From Mucilaginibacter flavidus (GTDB taxonomy: Bacteria > Bacteroidota > Bacteroidia > Sphingobacteriales > Sphingobacteriaceae), in the NCBI RefSeq assembly GCF_024055575.1, contig NZ_JAMXOE010000011.1:62001-126000 (forward strand): a DNA stretch of 64,000 nt, given 5' to 3'. How positions within the stretch are numbered: the stretch's first letter is position 1; every line of letters begins with the position of its first letter. The translations under genes and the position numbers were made by a program. The notes below the pieces were generated by a model, which did no database searches, had not been told where the DNA came from, and worked only from the letters and a program-made list of their open reading frames with translations. Positions 26,161 through 34,937 of the stretch are shown here, piece by piece.

Positions 26161-26279
26161 TTATCTGAACAGTATTTAACCTCATCCCAAACTTTCTCCC
26201 ATTTTTTACGCCAGCTGAATGGCCTCCCGCAAACTATACAGGTTTTTTGAGGCAGATTTTCTTTTTTAACCCCTTTCAT
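26133..26279 (-). CDS. DUF2256 small zinc-ribbon-like protein
   Basis: A 48-residue frame (ATG at 26279, TAA at 26133) reads KENLPQKTCIVCGRPFSWRK, then KWEKVWDEVKYCSDKC. This is the DUF2256 family pattern, with two CxxC/CxxxC-type pairs (CIVC, CSDKC) likely to bind zinc. The function of the family is unknown; members often lie near photolyase/cryptochrome genes, which are not in this window. The gene ends 28 bp inside the 2H phosphoesterase gene, so coupled translation is likely. It is easily missed because of its length. Confidence 0.85.
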   Translation of the reverse strand: MKGVKKENLPQKTCIVCGRPFSWRKKWEKVWDEVKYCSDKCRTHQRGH

Positions 26280-26363
26280 ATTTTTATTTCCTTTGAACCC
26301 TCCACCAAAGGTAGTCAGAGGATTCTTTTTTGGTTCCCCTCTTGAGAAGGGGCGCGATTTTAC

Positions 26364-27134
26364 TTATCCTAACAAAAAGCGCTCAACTATATTGATATAT
26401 TTTTGTGGTTCCTCAAACGTTGGTGCATGTCCTGAATATTCCATCTCAACAAATGTTGCATCTTTAATCAGTGAGGCCACTTCCTTTCCGTCGGCCGGTG
26501 GGTTCAGCACGTCATGTTTTCCGCTAATTACCAGCGTTTTTGCCGTTATTTTCGGGAGCAGGTTTCTGAAATCGAAAGCACCTATAGCTTTGTTGGCAGC
26601 GGCAAATTGCTCGTGACTTAGTGTAGTCTCAAATATCTCCAAATGATTTTTCATCAGCTCAGGACCATACACCATATATTTCAAAAGCTTCAAAATGGTT
26701 GCGTGCATATCCAGGCCTTCAATCTCTTTTTCATTTTCTTTGAATAAGCGCTGAATAGACGAGGTGAGCCCGTTTGATTTGGTAACAGTTAATACCAGCT
26801 TATCGATACGGTCGGGAGCGGTAATGGCAACCAGTTGCGCAATATAACTACCCATAGAGACGCCCAGTAAATGCGCTTTTTCGAGTCCGAAATGATCCAT
26901 GATTCCCAAAACGTCGTTCGCATGGTCTTCTATGGCATATTGCAATGGTTTGTCTGATTGCCCGTGGCCACGACAATCAAACGCAATAGTTTTAAAGTTT
27001 TTCGACAGCGGACCAATTATATTTCTTAAATGTGCCTGGTGATCTCCGCCCACGCCATGTATTAATATAACCGGAAAGCCAGCCCCTTTAACTTCAATAA
27101 AAAGCTGAATGCCATTAATCTTTACAAGTCCCAT
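26364..27134 (-). CDS. alpha/beta-hydrolase
   Basis: This 256-residue hydrolase has the oxyanion-hole motif VILIHGVGGD, the nucleophile elbow LLGVSMGSYIAQ (Ser near residue 95), a likely Asp in VISGKHDVLNPPAD and the catalytic His in MEYSGHAPTFEEP. The layout resembles small esterases, 3-oxoadipate enol-lactonase-like enzymes and C-C hydrolases; the substrate is not clear. No leader is seen. It has its own -7 box at 27152-27159 although the ROK gene ends only 34 bp upstream. Confidence 0.85.
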   Translation of the reverse strand: MGLVKINGIQLFIEVKGAGFPVILIHGVGGDHQAHLRNIIGPLSKNFKTIAFDCRGHGQSDKPLQYAIEDHANDVLGIMDHFGLEKAHLLGVSMGSYIAQLVAITAPDRIDKLVLTVTKSNGLTSSIQRLFKENEKEIEGLDMHATILKLLKYMVYGPELMKNHLEIFETTLSHEQFAAANKAIGAFDFRNLLPKITAKTLVISGKHDVLNPPADGKEVASLIKDATFVEMEYSGHAPTFEEPQKYINIVERFLLG

Positions 27135-27151
27135 GCTGATCTTTTGAGGTG

Positions 27152-27159
27152 CAAAGGTA
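27152..27159 (-). promoter_or_regulatory. -7 promoter box TACCTTTG of the hydrolase gene
   Basis: On the minus strand TACCTTTG ends 17 bp before the ATG of the hydrolase. It fits TAnnTTTG and lies between this gene and the ROK regulator. Confidence 0.5.
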
Positions 27160-27168
27160 AAGAAGGTA

Positions 27169-28449
27169 TCAGGATGCTAACAGTATCTGCTGGTCTAAAA
27201 TTTTCTCTATAGCATATCCTACCGTGCCCATTATGGCGGCATCCTGCCCGAGTTTTGATAAAACAACATCAACCTTTTCCCGCATCTGCGTCATGCAATA
27301 CGTGTTAATTGATTGCTGGATCGGGATAGTTATATATTGCTTTGCTTCGGCCATTTTTCCACCCAGGATAATAAGCTCCGGGTTAAAAAGTTGTATCAGG
27401 ATAGCTATACCCCGCCCCAGTTTAATGCCGATATCGGCCAATATACTAATGGCATACTGGTCGCCGCGGTTTGCCGCATCAATAACCAATTGTGGTTCTA
27501 TTTTATCTATTTCCTGGTCCGATAGTTTATCCAAAATTGAGTTCTGACCAGACTTTATACCTTCCTTGGCCATTTTTGCCAATGCAATGCCCGAGGCCAC
27601 CGTTTCAAGGCACCCGCGTTTGCCGCAATAACATAAGGCGCCATCTTCAACAAAAGGGATATGCCCAAATTCGCCCGAAAAGCCGGATGTTCCGTTTTGC
27701 AATTTTCCGCCCATAATCACCCCTAAACCAACGCCCCAGTCCATTAACAGCACCAGTACATCCTTTTTATTATTGGCCAGCCCAAAACGGGATTCTGCAA
27801 GCGTTGCGCTCTTAACATCATTTTGAATGAAAACTGGTTTGTTGAACTTTTCTTCTAAGGTATCTTTCAGGCTTTTTGATTCTTTTCCTGAAAACAAATA
27901 AGTATAATTCTCGCCCAGGGCGGTATCAACCAGGCCCGGCATGTCGACCCCAATCCCGATCAATTTAGACTGATCGATCTTCGAGGCCTTCATTAAATCC
28001 TGCGCAATATTATAAAGCTGGTTTACGGCAGTTACCTCTTGCGTTATCGGGAATGTAAAGCTTTGCACCCCGGTAATGTTGTTATTATTACTATCGAAAA
28101 TGGCCATCTTGATCTTAAATCGTTCCATATCGATGCTAAGAATATAGAATGAATTATCCTTTAGTGCATACAGGTCAGGCTTTCTTCCGCCAACAGATTC
28201 GCCTCTTCCTTTTCTTTCTATTAAATCCTCCTCGATAAGTTCATTTATCAGTGTGATTGACGTGGGTAAGCTTAAATTCAGAAAATTACTCAGGCTGGCG
28301 TTCGACTGCGGGCCCTCAGCATGTATATATTTTATAAACTTAACCTTTTGCAAATATTTTTTCCGCTCAATATTACTCAGCTCGTCTAAATAAGTTTTAT
28401 CTACGAGTATCGACTTAAGGGGGCTTGAATTCATAGTATGCATGTGCAA
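27169..28449 (-). CDS. ROK-family transcriptional regulator
   Basis: This 426-residue protein begins with a winged helix-turn-helix (NASLSNFLNLSLPTSITLIN, then ERKGRGESVGGRKPD). The ROK fold follows, with phosphate-binding loops and the zinc motif CYCGKRGCLETVAS near residue 275, preceded by GEFGHIPF. ROK regulators of the NagC/Mlc/XylR type bind a sugar or sugar phosphate and repress catabolic genes. It is divergent from the DUF1080-Gfo/Idh/MocA cluster across a 176-bp AT-rich gap, so it is the likely regulator of that cluster. The annotated start may instead be the second or third Met (MHMHTMNSS). Confidence 0.88.
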   Translation of the reverse strand: MHMHTMNSSPLKSILVDKTYLDELSNIERKKYLQKVKFIKYIHAEGPQSNASLSNFLNLSLPTSITLINELIEEDLIERKGRGESVGGRKPDLYALKDNSFYILSIDMERFKIKMAIFDSNNNNITGVQSFTFPITQEVTAVNQLYNIAQDLMKASKIDQSKLIGIGVDMPGLVDTALGENYTYLFSGKESKSLKDTLEEKFNKPVFIQNDVKSATLAESRFGLANNKKDVLVLLMDWGVGLGVIMGGKLQNGTSGFSGEFGHIPFVEDGALCYCGKRGCLETVASGIALAKMAKEGIKSGQNSILDKLSDQEIDKIEPQLVIDAANRGDQYAISILADIGIKLGRGIAILIQLFNPELIILGGKMAEAKQYITIPIQQSINTYCMTQMREKVDVVLSKLGQDAAIMGTVGYAIEKILDQQILLAS

Positions 28450-28625
28450 TTAGTAGTACTACCGGTTATTTTAAAAGTACTTTTATAAAATTTTTAGTAA
28501 AGTTAAATATATTTATATAAATAATTACATTTCGATAATTTGTTTTGATTATTTTTTATATAATTGGTTTTTATTTTCCTAAAAAATGGACTTAGGAAAA
28601 TTTTACCAACTAAAACAAACCAAAT

Positions 28626-29342
28626 ATGAAAAATCAATTTAAGTTAACGGTAGCGTTAGCGGTGGTTATTGCTTCCCTGGCGTTTACTGTTTCTAAAACC
28701 AAAACGCCTGCATCGAACAAAAAAAGCGGCTGGATAAGTCTTTTTGATGGCAAAACCTTAAATGGCTGGCATGGCTACAATAAAACAACACCGGTTAAAA
28801 ACTGGGATATTGAAGATGGCGCCCTGGTATGCCTGGGTGCAGCCAAAGATGCATCGGGAGGTGATATAGTAACTGATAAGAAGTTTGCTAATTTTGAATT
28901 GAAATGGGAGTGGAAAGTAAGCAAGGGCAGCAACAGCGGTGTAATGTATCATGTGCAGGAAGACGCAAAATATCATGCACCGTATGAAACAGGCCCCGAA
29001 TACCAGGTTATTGATGATGTTAATTTTCCGCAGAAGCTGGAAGAATGGCAACAAGCAGGCGCCGACTATGCCATGCACGTTGCTAACAGCAATAAAAAGC
29101 TAAAACCGGTAGGTGAGTGGAATACCAGCAGCATCATTTTTAACAACGGCCATGTGGAACATTGGTTGAACGGCAAAAAGATAGTTGAGTTTGAGGCCTG
29201 GACCGACGACTGGAACAAAAAACGTACTGAAAGTAAATGGAAGGATTACCCGGATTATGGGAAGGCTAAAACCGGCGAGATTGCTTTACAGGATCATGGC
29301 GATAAGGCTTTTTACAGGCACATCATGATCAGGGAGTTGTAA
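28626..29342 (+). CDS. secreted DUF1080 (3-keto-glycoside hydrolase-like) protein
   Basis: This 238-residue protein has a signal peptide (LTVALAVVIASLAFTVS) and a DUF1080 concanavalin-like fold: SLFDGKTLNGWHGY, FANFELKWEWKVSKGSNSGV, then PEYQVIDD and a closing FYRHIMIREL. DUF1080 proteins are now grouped as 3-keto-disaccharide hydrolases, acting after a Gfo/Idh/MocA enzyme has oxidised the sugar at C3. It is the first gene of the cluster 28626-36017 and is followed 66 bp later by such an oxidoreductase. Periplasmic location is inferred from the leader. Confidence 0.87.
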   Translation: MKNQFKLTVALAVVIASLAFTVSKTKTPASNKKSGWISLFDGKTLNGWHGYNKTTPVKNWDIEDGALVCLGAAKDASGGDIVTDKKFANFELKWEWKVSKGSNSGVMYHVQEDAKYHAPYETGPEYQVIDDVNFPQKLEEWQQAGADYAMHVANSNKKLKPVGEWNTSSIIFNNGHVEHWLNGKKIVEFEAWTDDWNKKRTESKWKDYPDYGKAKTGEIALQDHGDKAFYRHIMIREL

Positions 29343-29408
29343 TCCAGTTAAGTCTGTGAAATAAAATGATATGTTTTTTATAAAACCATTACTTACCCAT
29401 CAATAACC

Positions 29409-30677
29409 ATGAAAGAACCAATAATAAATACCCGGCGCGATTTCATAAAAAAGTCGGCTATCGCGGCGGCAGCATTTACTATAGTGCCGCGCTTTGTTTT
29501 GGGCAAGGGTTATCTTGCTCCAAGCGATCACCTTACTAAAGGCATCGTCGGCGTTGGCGGCATGGGCCGCAACCATATCCCTTACGGCGGCACTAAAGTG
29601 GTTGCCATTTGCGATGTCGATAAAAATCACTTGCACGAAGTAGCCGGCATGCTGAATAACGGCGCAAAAACAATGAGCGATTACCGGGAGCTTATTCAAA
29701 TGCCGGAAGTTGATATTGTACACGTTGCTACCCCGCCGCACTGGCATGGCATTATAGCCGCCGATGCAGCAAGGGCAGGAAAGGATATTTGGTGCGAGAA
29801 GCCAATGACACATACCATAGGCGAAGGAAAGCGCCTGATGGAGGCAGTGCAGCAGCATGGCCGTATTTTCCGGCTGAACACCTGGTTCCGTTTTGAAGAT
29901 AATTTTTACGGGATGGGAACCACCGTAAAGCCGATCAAAAAATTGGTAGAAAGCGGAATGCTGGGCTGGCCACTGACGGTAACTGTTGGCCGCCATACCG
30001 GTTTCGACTGGAAGTTTTACTGGGTTGGCAAAACCAATTTGCCCGCAATGCCAGTTCCGCCCGAACTGGACTATGAAACCTGGCTGGGCCCTGCGCCTTA
30101 TAAGCCTTACCACCCGCACCGCGTGCACCAAACCTTCAGAGGTTATTGGGATTACGATGGCGGTGGCCTGAGCGATATGGGGCAGCATTATTTAGATCCC
30201 GTTCAATACTTTTTAGGGAAGGATAATACCAGCCCGATAAGCGTTGAAATAGATGCTCCGCAGCAAAATATGGATGCAGTAGGCACCTGGAGGAAGATAA
30301 CCTACACTTATGCTGATGGCTGCAAAATTATATTGGATGGTGAAGGAACAGTTGATAATGTACCTTACATAGAAGGGCCAAAAGGAAAGCTATATCCCGG
30401 GTTTAAATCGGACATCCCCGACCTGGAGCGGAAATTATCTGAATTCCCCGACCCCGAACCACAGGTTACCGACTTTATTGACGCGGTAAAGACCCGGAAA
30501 AAATTTGCATTGAATGAGGAAAACGGTTACCGCTCATGCACCATCATTAATATGGGGCTGGTGGCGCTGCGTTTAGGTCGCTCGTTAAAATTTGATCCTG
30601 TGAAGCAGGAATTTATTGATGATGAAGGGGCAAACCGCTTAATCTTTCCACCACTTCGCGGCCCCTGGACCATTTAA
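29409..30677 (+). CDS. secreted Gfo/Idh/MocA-family oxidoreductase (1)
   Basis: This 422-residue enzyme begins with a twin-arginine signal (TRRDFIKKSAIAAAAFTIVP), which suits export of a folded protein with bound NAD(P). The Rossmann part has GIVGVGGMGRNH and the catalytic-region motif WCEKPMTH (usual E-K-P). The C-terminal half has the family's substrate domain (WDYDGGGLSDMGQHYLDPVQ). Enzymes of this type oxidise sugars at C3, or reduce keto sugars, using a tightly bound cofactor. Neighbouring DUF1080 genes point to the 3-keto-glycoside pathway. A long antisense frame over it is a shadow. Confidence 0.88.
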   Translation: MKEPIINTRRDFIKKSAIAAAAFTIVPRFVLGKGYLAPSDHLTKGIVGVGGMGRNHIPYGGTKVVAICDVDKNHLHEVAGMLNNGAKTMSDYRELIQMPEVDIVHVATPPHWHGIIAADAARAGKDIWCEKPMTHTIGEGKRLMEAVQQHGRIFRLNTWFRFEDNFYGMGTTVKPIKKLVESGMLGWPLTVTVGRHTGFDWKFYWVGKTNLPAMPVPPELDYETWLGPAPYKPYHPHRVHQTFRGYWDYDGGGLSDMGQHYLDPVQYFLGKDNTSPISVEIDAPQQNMDAVGTWRKITYTYADGCKIILDGEGTVDNVPYIEGPKGKLYPGFKSDIPDLERKLSEFPDPEPQVTDFIDAVKTRKKFALNEENGYRSCTIINMGLVALRLGRSLKFDPVKQEFIDDEGANRLIFPPLRGPWTI

Positions 30678-30702
30678 TGTTTAACGATTTTAAATCACAA
30701 TC

Positions 30703-33444
30703 ATGAGGAAAATATTTATCACAATAGCCTTTTTGCTGCCGTTTGTTGCTTCGGTACAGGCGCAGCAATCTATACTTGAAAAGGAACCGGCAAACAACGC
30801 ATCCGAATTAAATGCCAATGCTGTCGCAACTGCGCAGCTTGGGGAAGCGGGTATAGTAAATATGTTGGGTATGCTGCAGCCAACAGGACAGGCAGATAAC
30901 ACTAAAATATTCGATGCCATCAGCGGCTTTTCGTTTTATGTTACGCAGCCGGGTAAAGAGCTGTGGCGCGCCATGGCTGTAAAAGCTTATGGCAAAGCGC
31001 TGGCTAAATCGGCCGACAAAGAAAACCAGGCATTTATCATCAGCCAGTTACAGGTTACAGGTAAGGATGATGCTATTCTCATCCTTAAAAAATACCTGGG
31101 CGATGAACGCCTTTGTGACCCCGCTGCGCGTGCTTTGGTAAAGATCGGTTCGCCTGCAGCAAAAGGAACTCTATTGTTAGCCTTAAGAGGTTCGCGGGGC
31201 GCCTGCAGGTTATCGTTAGTAGAAGCCCTGGGCGATATCCGGAATGCTGACGCCGTAAAAAGTATATCGGAACTGATAGGCAAAGACAAAAAACTGGATA
31301 AGGTGGCGCTATACGCGGTGGCTAATATAGCCGACCCTATATCAATCAACCTGATGGCTAACGCAGCCCAGAAGGCCGGGTTTACTTATGATGAAACCAA
31401 CGCCACATCAGCTTACCTGTTGTATATTAAAAATTTAGCAAAAACGAACGTGGTAATTGCCGCCCGCCTGGCTAAAACCCTGTCGTCCAAAGCAGGCCTG
31501 GCTAACCAGGAGCAGACCCACACGGCGGCTTTAAAATTACTGGCCGACATGCAGGGAGCCAAAAGCACTCCATTGCTGATCGATGCCGCAAGGAACAACA
31601 ATCCGCAATACAGAGAAGCCGCTTTAAAATTTGCGGCACCCTACCTCAACCCAACTAATACTGCTTTATGGCTAAGAGAATTAAGCATAGCTAATGACGG
31701 GGAAAAAGCCGCCATCATCAAAATGCTGGGCGATAACAAGGCCGCTTCGGCATTGCCTGCAATATTAGCGCAATTAAACAGTAAGGATAGCGGGGTGGTG
31801 GTTGCTGCCATTACGGCAACAGGTAAAATAGGGCAGGACAGGTACCTCAGCAATTTATTGCAGGTATTGAAAACCGGCGACGCCGCAGAAATTACCGCAG
31901 TACAAAACGCGCTCCTGATAATGAAAGGAACTACCGTTGTTACAAAAGTAGCGAACGTTTTGCCCACTTTGCCTGCCGATGTACAGGTAGCGCTTATTGA
32001 CGTTTTGGCTGCGCGGGGGGCTCATGATAAGATCGGCGTAATAATACCATTACTAAACAGTAGCGATACTAAAGTTCGCGTGGCGGCTTATGCATCCTTA
32101 AAGCAACTGGCAGGTGAAGATAATTTGAATCAATTATTTGTTTTACTTTCTTCGTCAACCCAGGCAAATGAAACATCAGATATATCTGCAGCCATTATTG
32201 CGGCTATCGGGCAGATGAAGGATAAGTCGGTGGAAAGCCCCGTGGTATTGGAGCAAATGAGCAAAGCCGCTGCGGATAAGAAACAGGTATACTTTAACAT
32301 CCTTGCAAGCATAGGTGATAAAAGGTCGCTTGCTGCTATATCAAAAGCTTTCGACCAGGGCGATGCTTCTGCCAAACATGCGGCTATCGCGGCCCTGTCG
32401 GCATGGTCTGATCTAAGCGCCGCGCCCGAATTGTTTACGATTGCGAAAGAAGCGAATGACCCGGGGGTGAAAAATCGGGCAATTATCGGCTATGTGGCTA
32501 CGATCAGCAAATCCGGTTACCCGGCCGATGAGAAGGTGATTTACCTGCGCAATGCTATGCAACTGGCACAAACCGTTCCGCAGAAAAAACTCGTACTGGA
32601 AAAATTGGCAGATAATAAAACCTTCCCTGCGCTGCTATATTTAAGCAAATACCTCGACGATCCCGAATTGAAGGATGATGTATCCAACTACGTCTCAAAT
32701 ATCGGGCTGTCTGACAAGAACTTTTATGGCAGTGAGGTAAAGCAATGGCTTGAAAAAACCTTGCAGATAAAAAAAGGCGGCGACAGCGATTATGAAAAAG
32801 TAGCCATTCGTAAGTTTATTGCCGAGATGCCTGCAGACGCCGGCCTTGTACCGCTATTTAACAATAAAGACCTGGCCGGCTGGAAAGGTTTGGTTGGCAA
32901 CCCGATAGAGCGCAGCAAAATGGACGCCCAAACACTGGCCAAAGAACAACAAAAGGCGGATGATATTATGCGCAAAGGCTGGTATGTAAAAGACAGCGTA
33001 CTCAATTTCAGTGGCGAAGGCGAAAATATATGTACCACCAAACAGTACCGCAACTTTGAAATGTATGTGGATTGGAAAATAGAAAAAGAGGGTGATGCAG
33101 GTATTTACCTTCGTGGGTCGCCGCAGGTGCAGATATGGGACACATCAAGGGTAAGTGTTGGTGCGCAAGTAGGTTCCGGGGGATTATACAATAACCAGGC
33201 GCATCAAAGCAAACCACTCAAACTGGCTGATAATGCCATTAACGATTGGAACAATTTCCATATCATTATGAAAGGGGAGAACGTTACCGTTTACTTAAAC
33301 GGTGTGCTGGTTGTTGACAATGTGGTAATGGACAACTACTGGGACCGTAAACAACCTATCTTCCCTAAAGAACAAATAGAACTGCAGGCGCACGGAACGC
33401 ATGTGTATTACCGCGATATTTACATACGTGAATTGCCGGAGTAA
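30703..33444 (+). CDS. HEAT-repeat protein fused to a DUF1080 domain
   Basis: This 913-residue exported protein (signal peptide ending ASVQAQ) has a long array of HEAT-like helical repeats over about residues 100-680 (for example RVAAYASLKQLAGEDNLN, LPAILAQLNSKDSGVVVAA). A C-terminal DUF1080 domain runs from about residue 710 (LVPLFNNKDLAGWKGLVGNP, then NFEMYVDWKIEKEGDAGIYL) and ends VYYRDIYIRELPE. The catalytic module is the same family as the gene at 28626, so the cluster holds two DUF1080 enzymes. The helical scaffold may hold the enzyme in a complex or bind a polymeric substrate. It starts 25 bp after the preceding gene, so it is in the operon. Confidence 0.85.
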   Translation: MRKIFITIAFLLPFVASVQAQQSILEKEPANNASELNANAVATAQLGEAGIVNMLGMLQPTGQADNTKIFDAISGFSFYVTQPGKELWRAMAVKAYGKALAKSADKENQAFIISQLQVTGKDDAILILKKYLGDERLCDPAARALVKIGSPAAKGTLLLALRGSRGACRLSLVEALGDIRNADAVKSISELIGKDKKLDKVALYAVANIADPISINLMANAAQKAGFTYDETNATSAYLLYIKNLAKTNVVIAARLAKTLSSKAGLANQEQTHTAALKLLADMQGAKSTPLLIDAARNNNPQYREAALKFAAPYLNPTNTALWLRELSIANDGEKAAIIKMLGDNKAASALPAILAQLNSKDSGVVVAAITATGKIGQDRYLSNLLQVLKTGDAAEITAVQNALLIMKGTTVVTKVANVLPTLPADVQVALIDVLAARGAHDKIGVIIPLLNSSDTKVRVAAYASLKQLAGEDNLNQLFVLLSSSTQANETSDISAAIIAAIGQMKDKSVESPVVLEQMSKAAADKKQVYFNILASIGDKRSLAAISKAFDQGDASAKHAAIAALSAWSDLSAAPELFTIAKEANDPGVKNRAIIGYVATISKSGYPADEKVIYLRNAMQLAQTVPQKKLVLEKLADNKTFPALLYLSKYLDDPELKDDVSNYVSNIGLSDKNFYGSEVKQWLEKTLQIKKGGDSDYEKVAIRKFIAEMPADAGLVPLFNNKDLAGWKGLVGNPIERSKMDAQTLAKEQQKADDIMRKGWYVKDSVLNFSGEGENICTTKQYRNFEMYVDWKIEKEGDAGIYLRGSPQVQIWDTSRVSVGAQVGSGGLYNNQAHQSKPLKLADNAINDWNNFHIIMKGENVTVYLNGVLVVDNVVMDNYWDRKQPIFPKEQIELQAHGTHVYYRDIYIRELPE

Positions 33445-33473
33445 AATAAAAAATCAATTATAAAAAAATAGTG

Positions 33474-34928
33474 ATGCCCGAGGATAAAGAACAATCAATA
33501 ACTCAAAATTCAAGGAGAGGTTTTATTAAAACAACTGCGCTTGCAGCAGCGGGATTTATGATAGTACCCCGTCATGTACTTGGGGGTAAAGGATTTTTGG
33601 CGCCGAGCGACCGGTTGCAACTTGCCGGTATAGGGGCAGGGGGAAAAGGCGAGAGCGATATTGCCGGCATTGTGAAAGGCGGAAAGACCGACGTAGCATT
33701 TTTATGCGATGTTGACGACCGGAGCGCGGCCACATCAGTCAAAAACTTTCCCAAAGCAAAATACTATAAAGACTACCGTGAACTGCTTGACAAGGAAGCT
33801 AAACACATTGACGCGGTAACCGTGTCGACACCTGATCATAACCACGCTATGATTGCGATGGCTGCCATGCAGTTAGAAAAGCACGTATATATACAAAAGC
33901 CTTTAACCCACGATATTTATGAAGCACGCATGCTCACTGAGGCGGCAAAACGCTACCAGGTGGTAACCCAAATGGGTAACCAGGGTGCTTCGGGCGATGG
34001 CGTAAGGCGATTGCAGGAATGGTATAATGCTGGTAAGATTGGCAAAGTACACACCGTATATTGCTGGACCGACCGCCCGGTTTGGCCACAGGGAATAGCA
34101 TGGCCAACAGGCAAAACCGAAATTCCTAAAGAATTAAATTGGGACTTGTGGCTGGGTAGCGCCCCCGATAAGGATTATATAGATAACCTGGTGCCCTTTA
34201 ACTGGCGCGGCTGGTGGAACTTTGGAACAGGTGCTTTAGGCGATATGGGCTGCCATCTGGTTGAACCACCTTTCAGGGTGTTGGATCTGGATACGCCGAT
34301 TGCTGTAGAATGTAGTGTAGGAAGTGTATACGTTGGGGAGTTTAACCGCGGTTATTTTCCTGAAAGCTGTCCGCCTTCAAGCCACGTTATCCTTACGTTT
34401 GCTAAAACGGATAAAACAAAAGGCGAAGTAAAGGTACACTGGATGGACGGTGGAATAAAGCCGGAGCGCCCGGAAGAACTGGGCCCTGATGAAAGATTTG
34501 GGGATAATGGGGTGTTGTTTATCGGCACCAAAGGAAAGATGATTTGCGAAACTTATGGCAAAAATCCAAGGCTTCTTCCCTTATCGCGCAATAGTGAAGA
34601 TAATACCGCGATCACTATTCCACGCGTTCCCGGGCAGGAAGACGGACATTATACGATGTTTGCCGAAGCAGCCATGGCCGGTTATGGCAAGATTCAGCTG
34701 AGCTCTCCTTTTGAGATCGCTGGTCCGCTTACCGAAACATTGTTGATCGCCAACCTGGCTATTAGGGGTACCGATGTGCAACGCAAGGATGCAAACGGAA
34801 ATATAAGCTATCCGGGCAGAGACATGAAAATGTTGTGGGATAAAGCTAACATGAAAGTGACCAACTTTGACGACGTAAATCAATTTGTAAAACGCCAGTA
34901 CCGCAAAGGCTGGAGTTTAGGCGTATAA
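33474..34928 (+). CDS. secreted Gfo/Idh/MocA-family oxidoreductase (2)
   Basis: I start at ATG 33474 because the codon before it is GTG (33471). The 484-residue product has a twin-arginine-type leader (NSRRGFIKTTALAAAGFMIV). Its Rossmann motif is GIGAGGKGESD, with YIQKPLTHDIYEA in place of the usual E-K-P, and a long C-terminal domain with DMGCHLVEPPF. The protein is larger than the first oxidoreductase and belongs to the long secreted branch of the family. It lies 29 bp after the HEAT-DUF1080 gene and 9 bp before a third family member, so co-transcription is very likely. Confidence 0.87.
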   Translation: MPEDKEQSITQNSRRGFIKTTALAAAGFMIVPRHVLGGKGFLAPSDRLQLAGIGAGGKGESDIAGIVKGGKTDVAFLCDVDDRSAATSVKNFPKAKYYKDYRELLDKEAKHIDAVTVSTPDHNHAMIAMAAMQLEKHVYIQKPLTHDIYEARMLTEAAKRYQVVTQMGNQGASGDGVRRLQEWYNAGKIGKVHTVYCWTDRPVWPQGIAWPTGKTEIPKELNWDLWLGSAPDKDYIDNLVPFNWRGWWNFGTGALGDMGCHLVEPPFRVLDLDTPIAVECSVGSVYVGEFNRGYFPESCPPSSHVILTFAKTDKTKGEVKVHWMDGGIKPERPEELGPDERFGDNGVLFIGTKGKMICETYGKNPRLLPLSRNSEDNTAITIPRVPGQEDGHYTMFAEAAMAGYGKIQLSSPFEIAGPLTETLLIANLAIRGTDVQRKDANGNISYPGRDMKMLWDKANMKVTNFDDVNQFVKRQYRKGWSLGV

Positions 34929-34937
34929 AAGCAAAAC

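Noticed and set aside
29400..30188. 262-residue minus-strand frame
   Set aside because: It is a shadow of the Gfo/Idh/MocA gene on the plus strand, which has clear family motifs.
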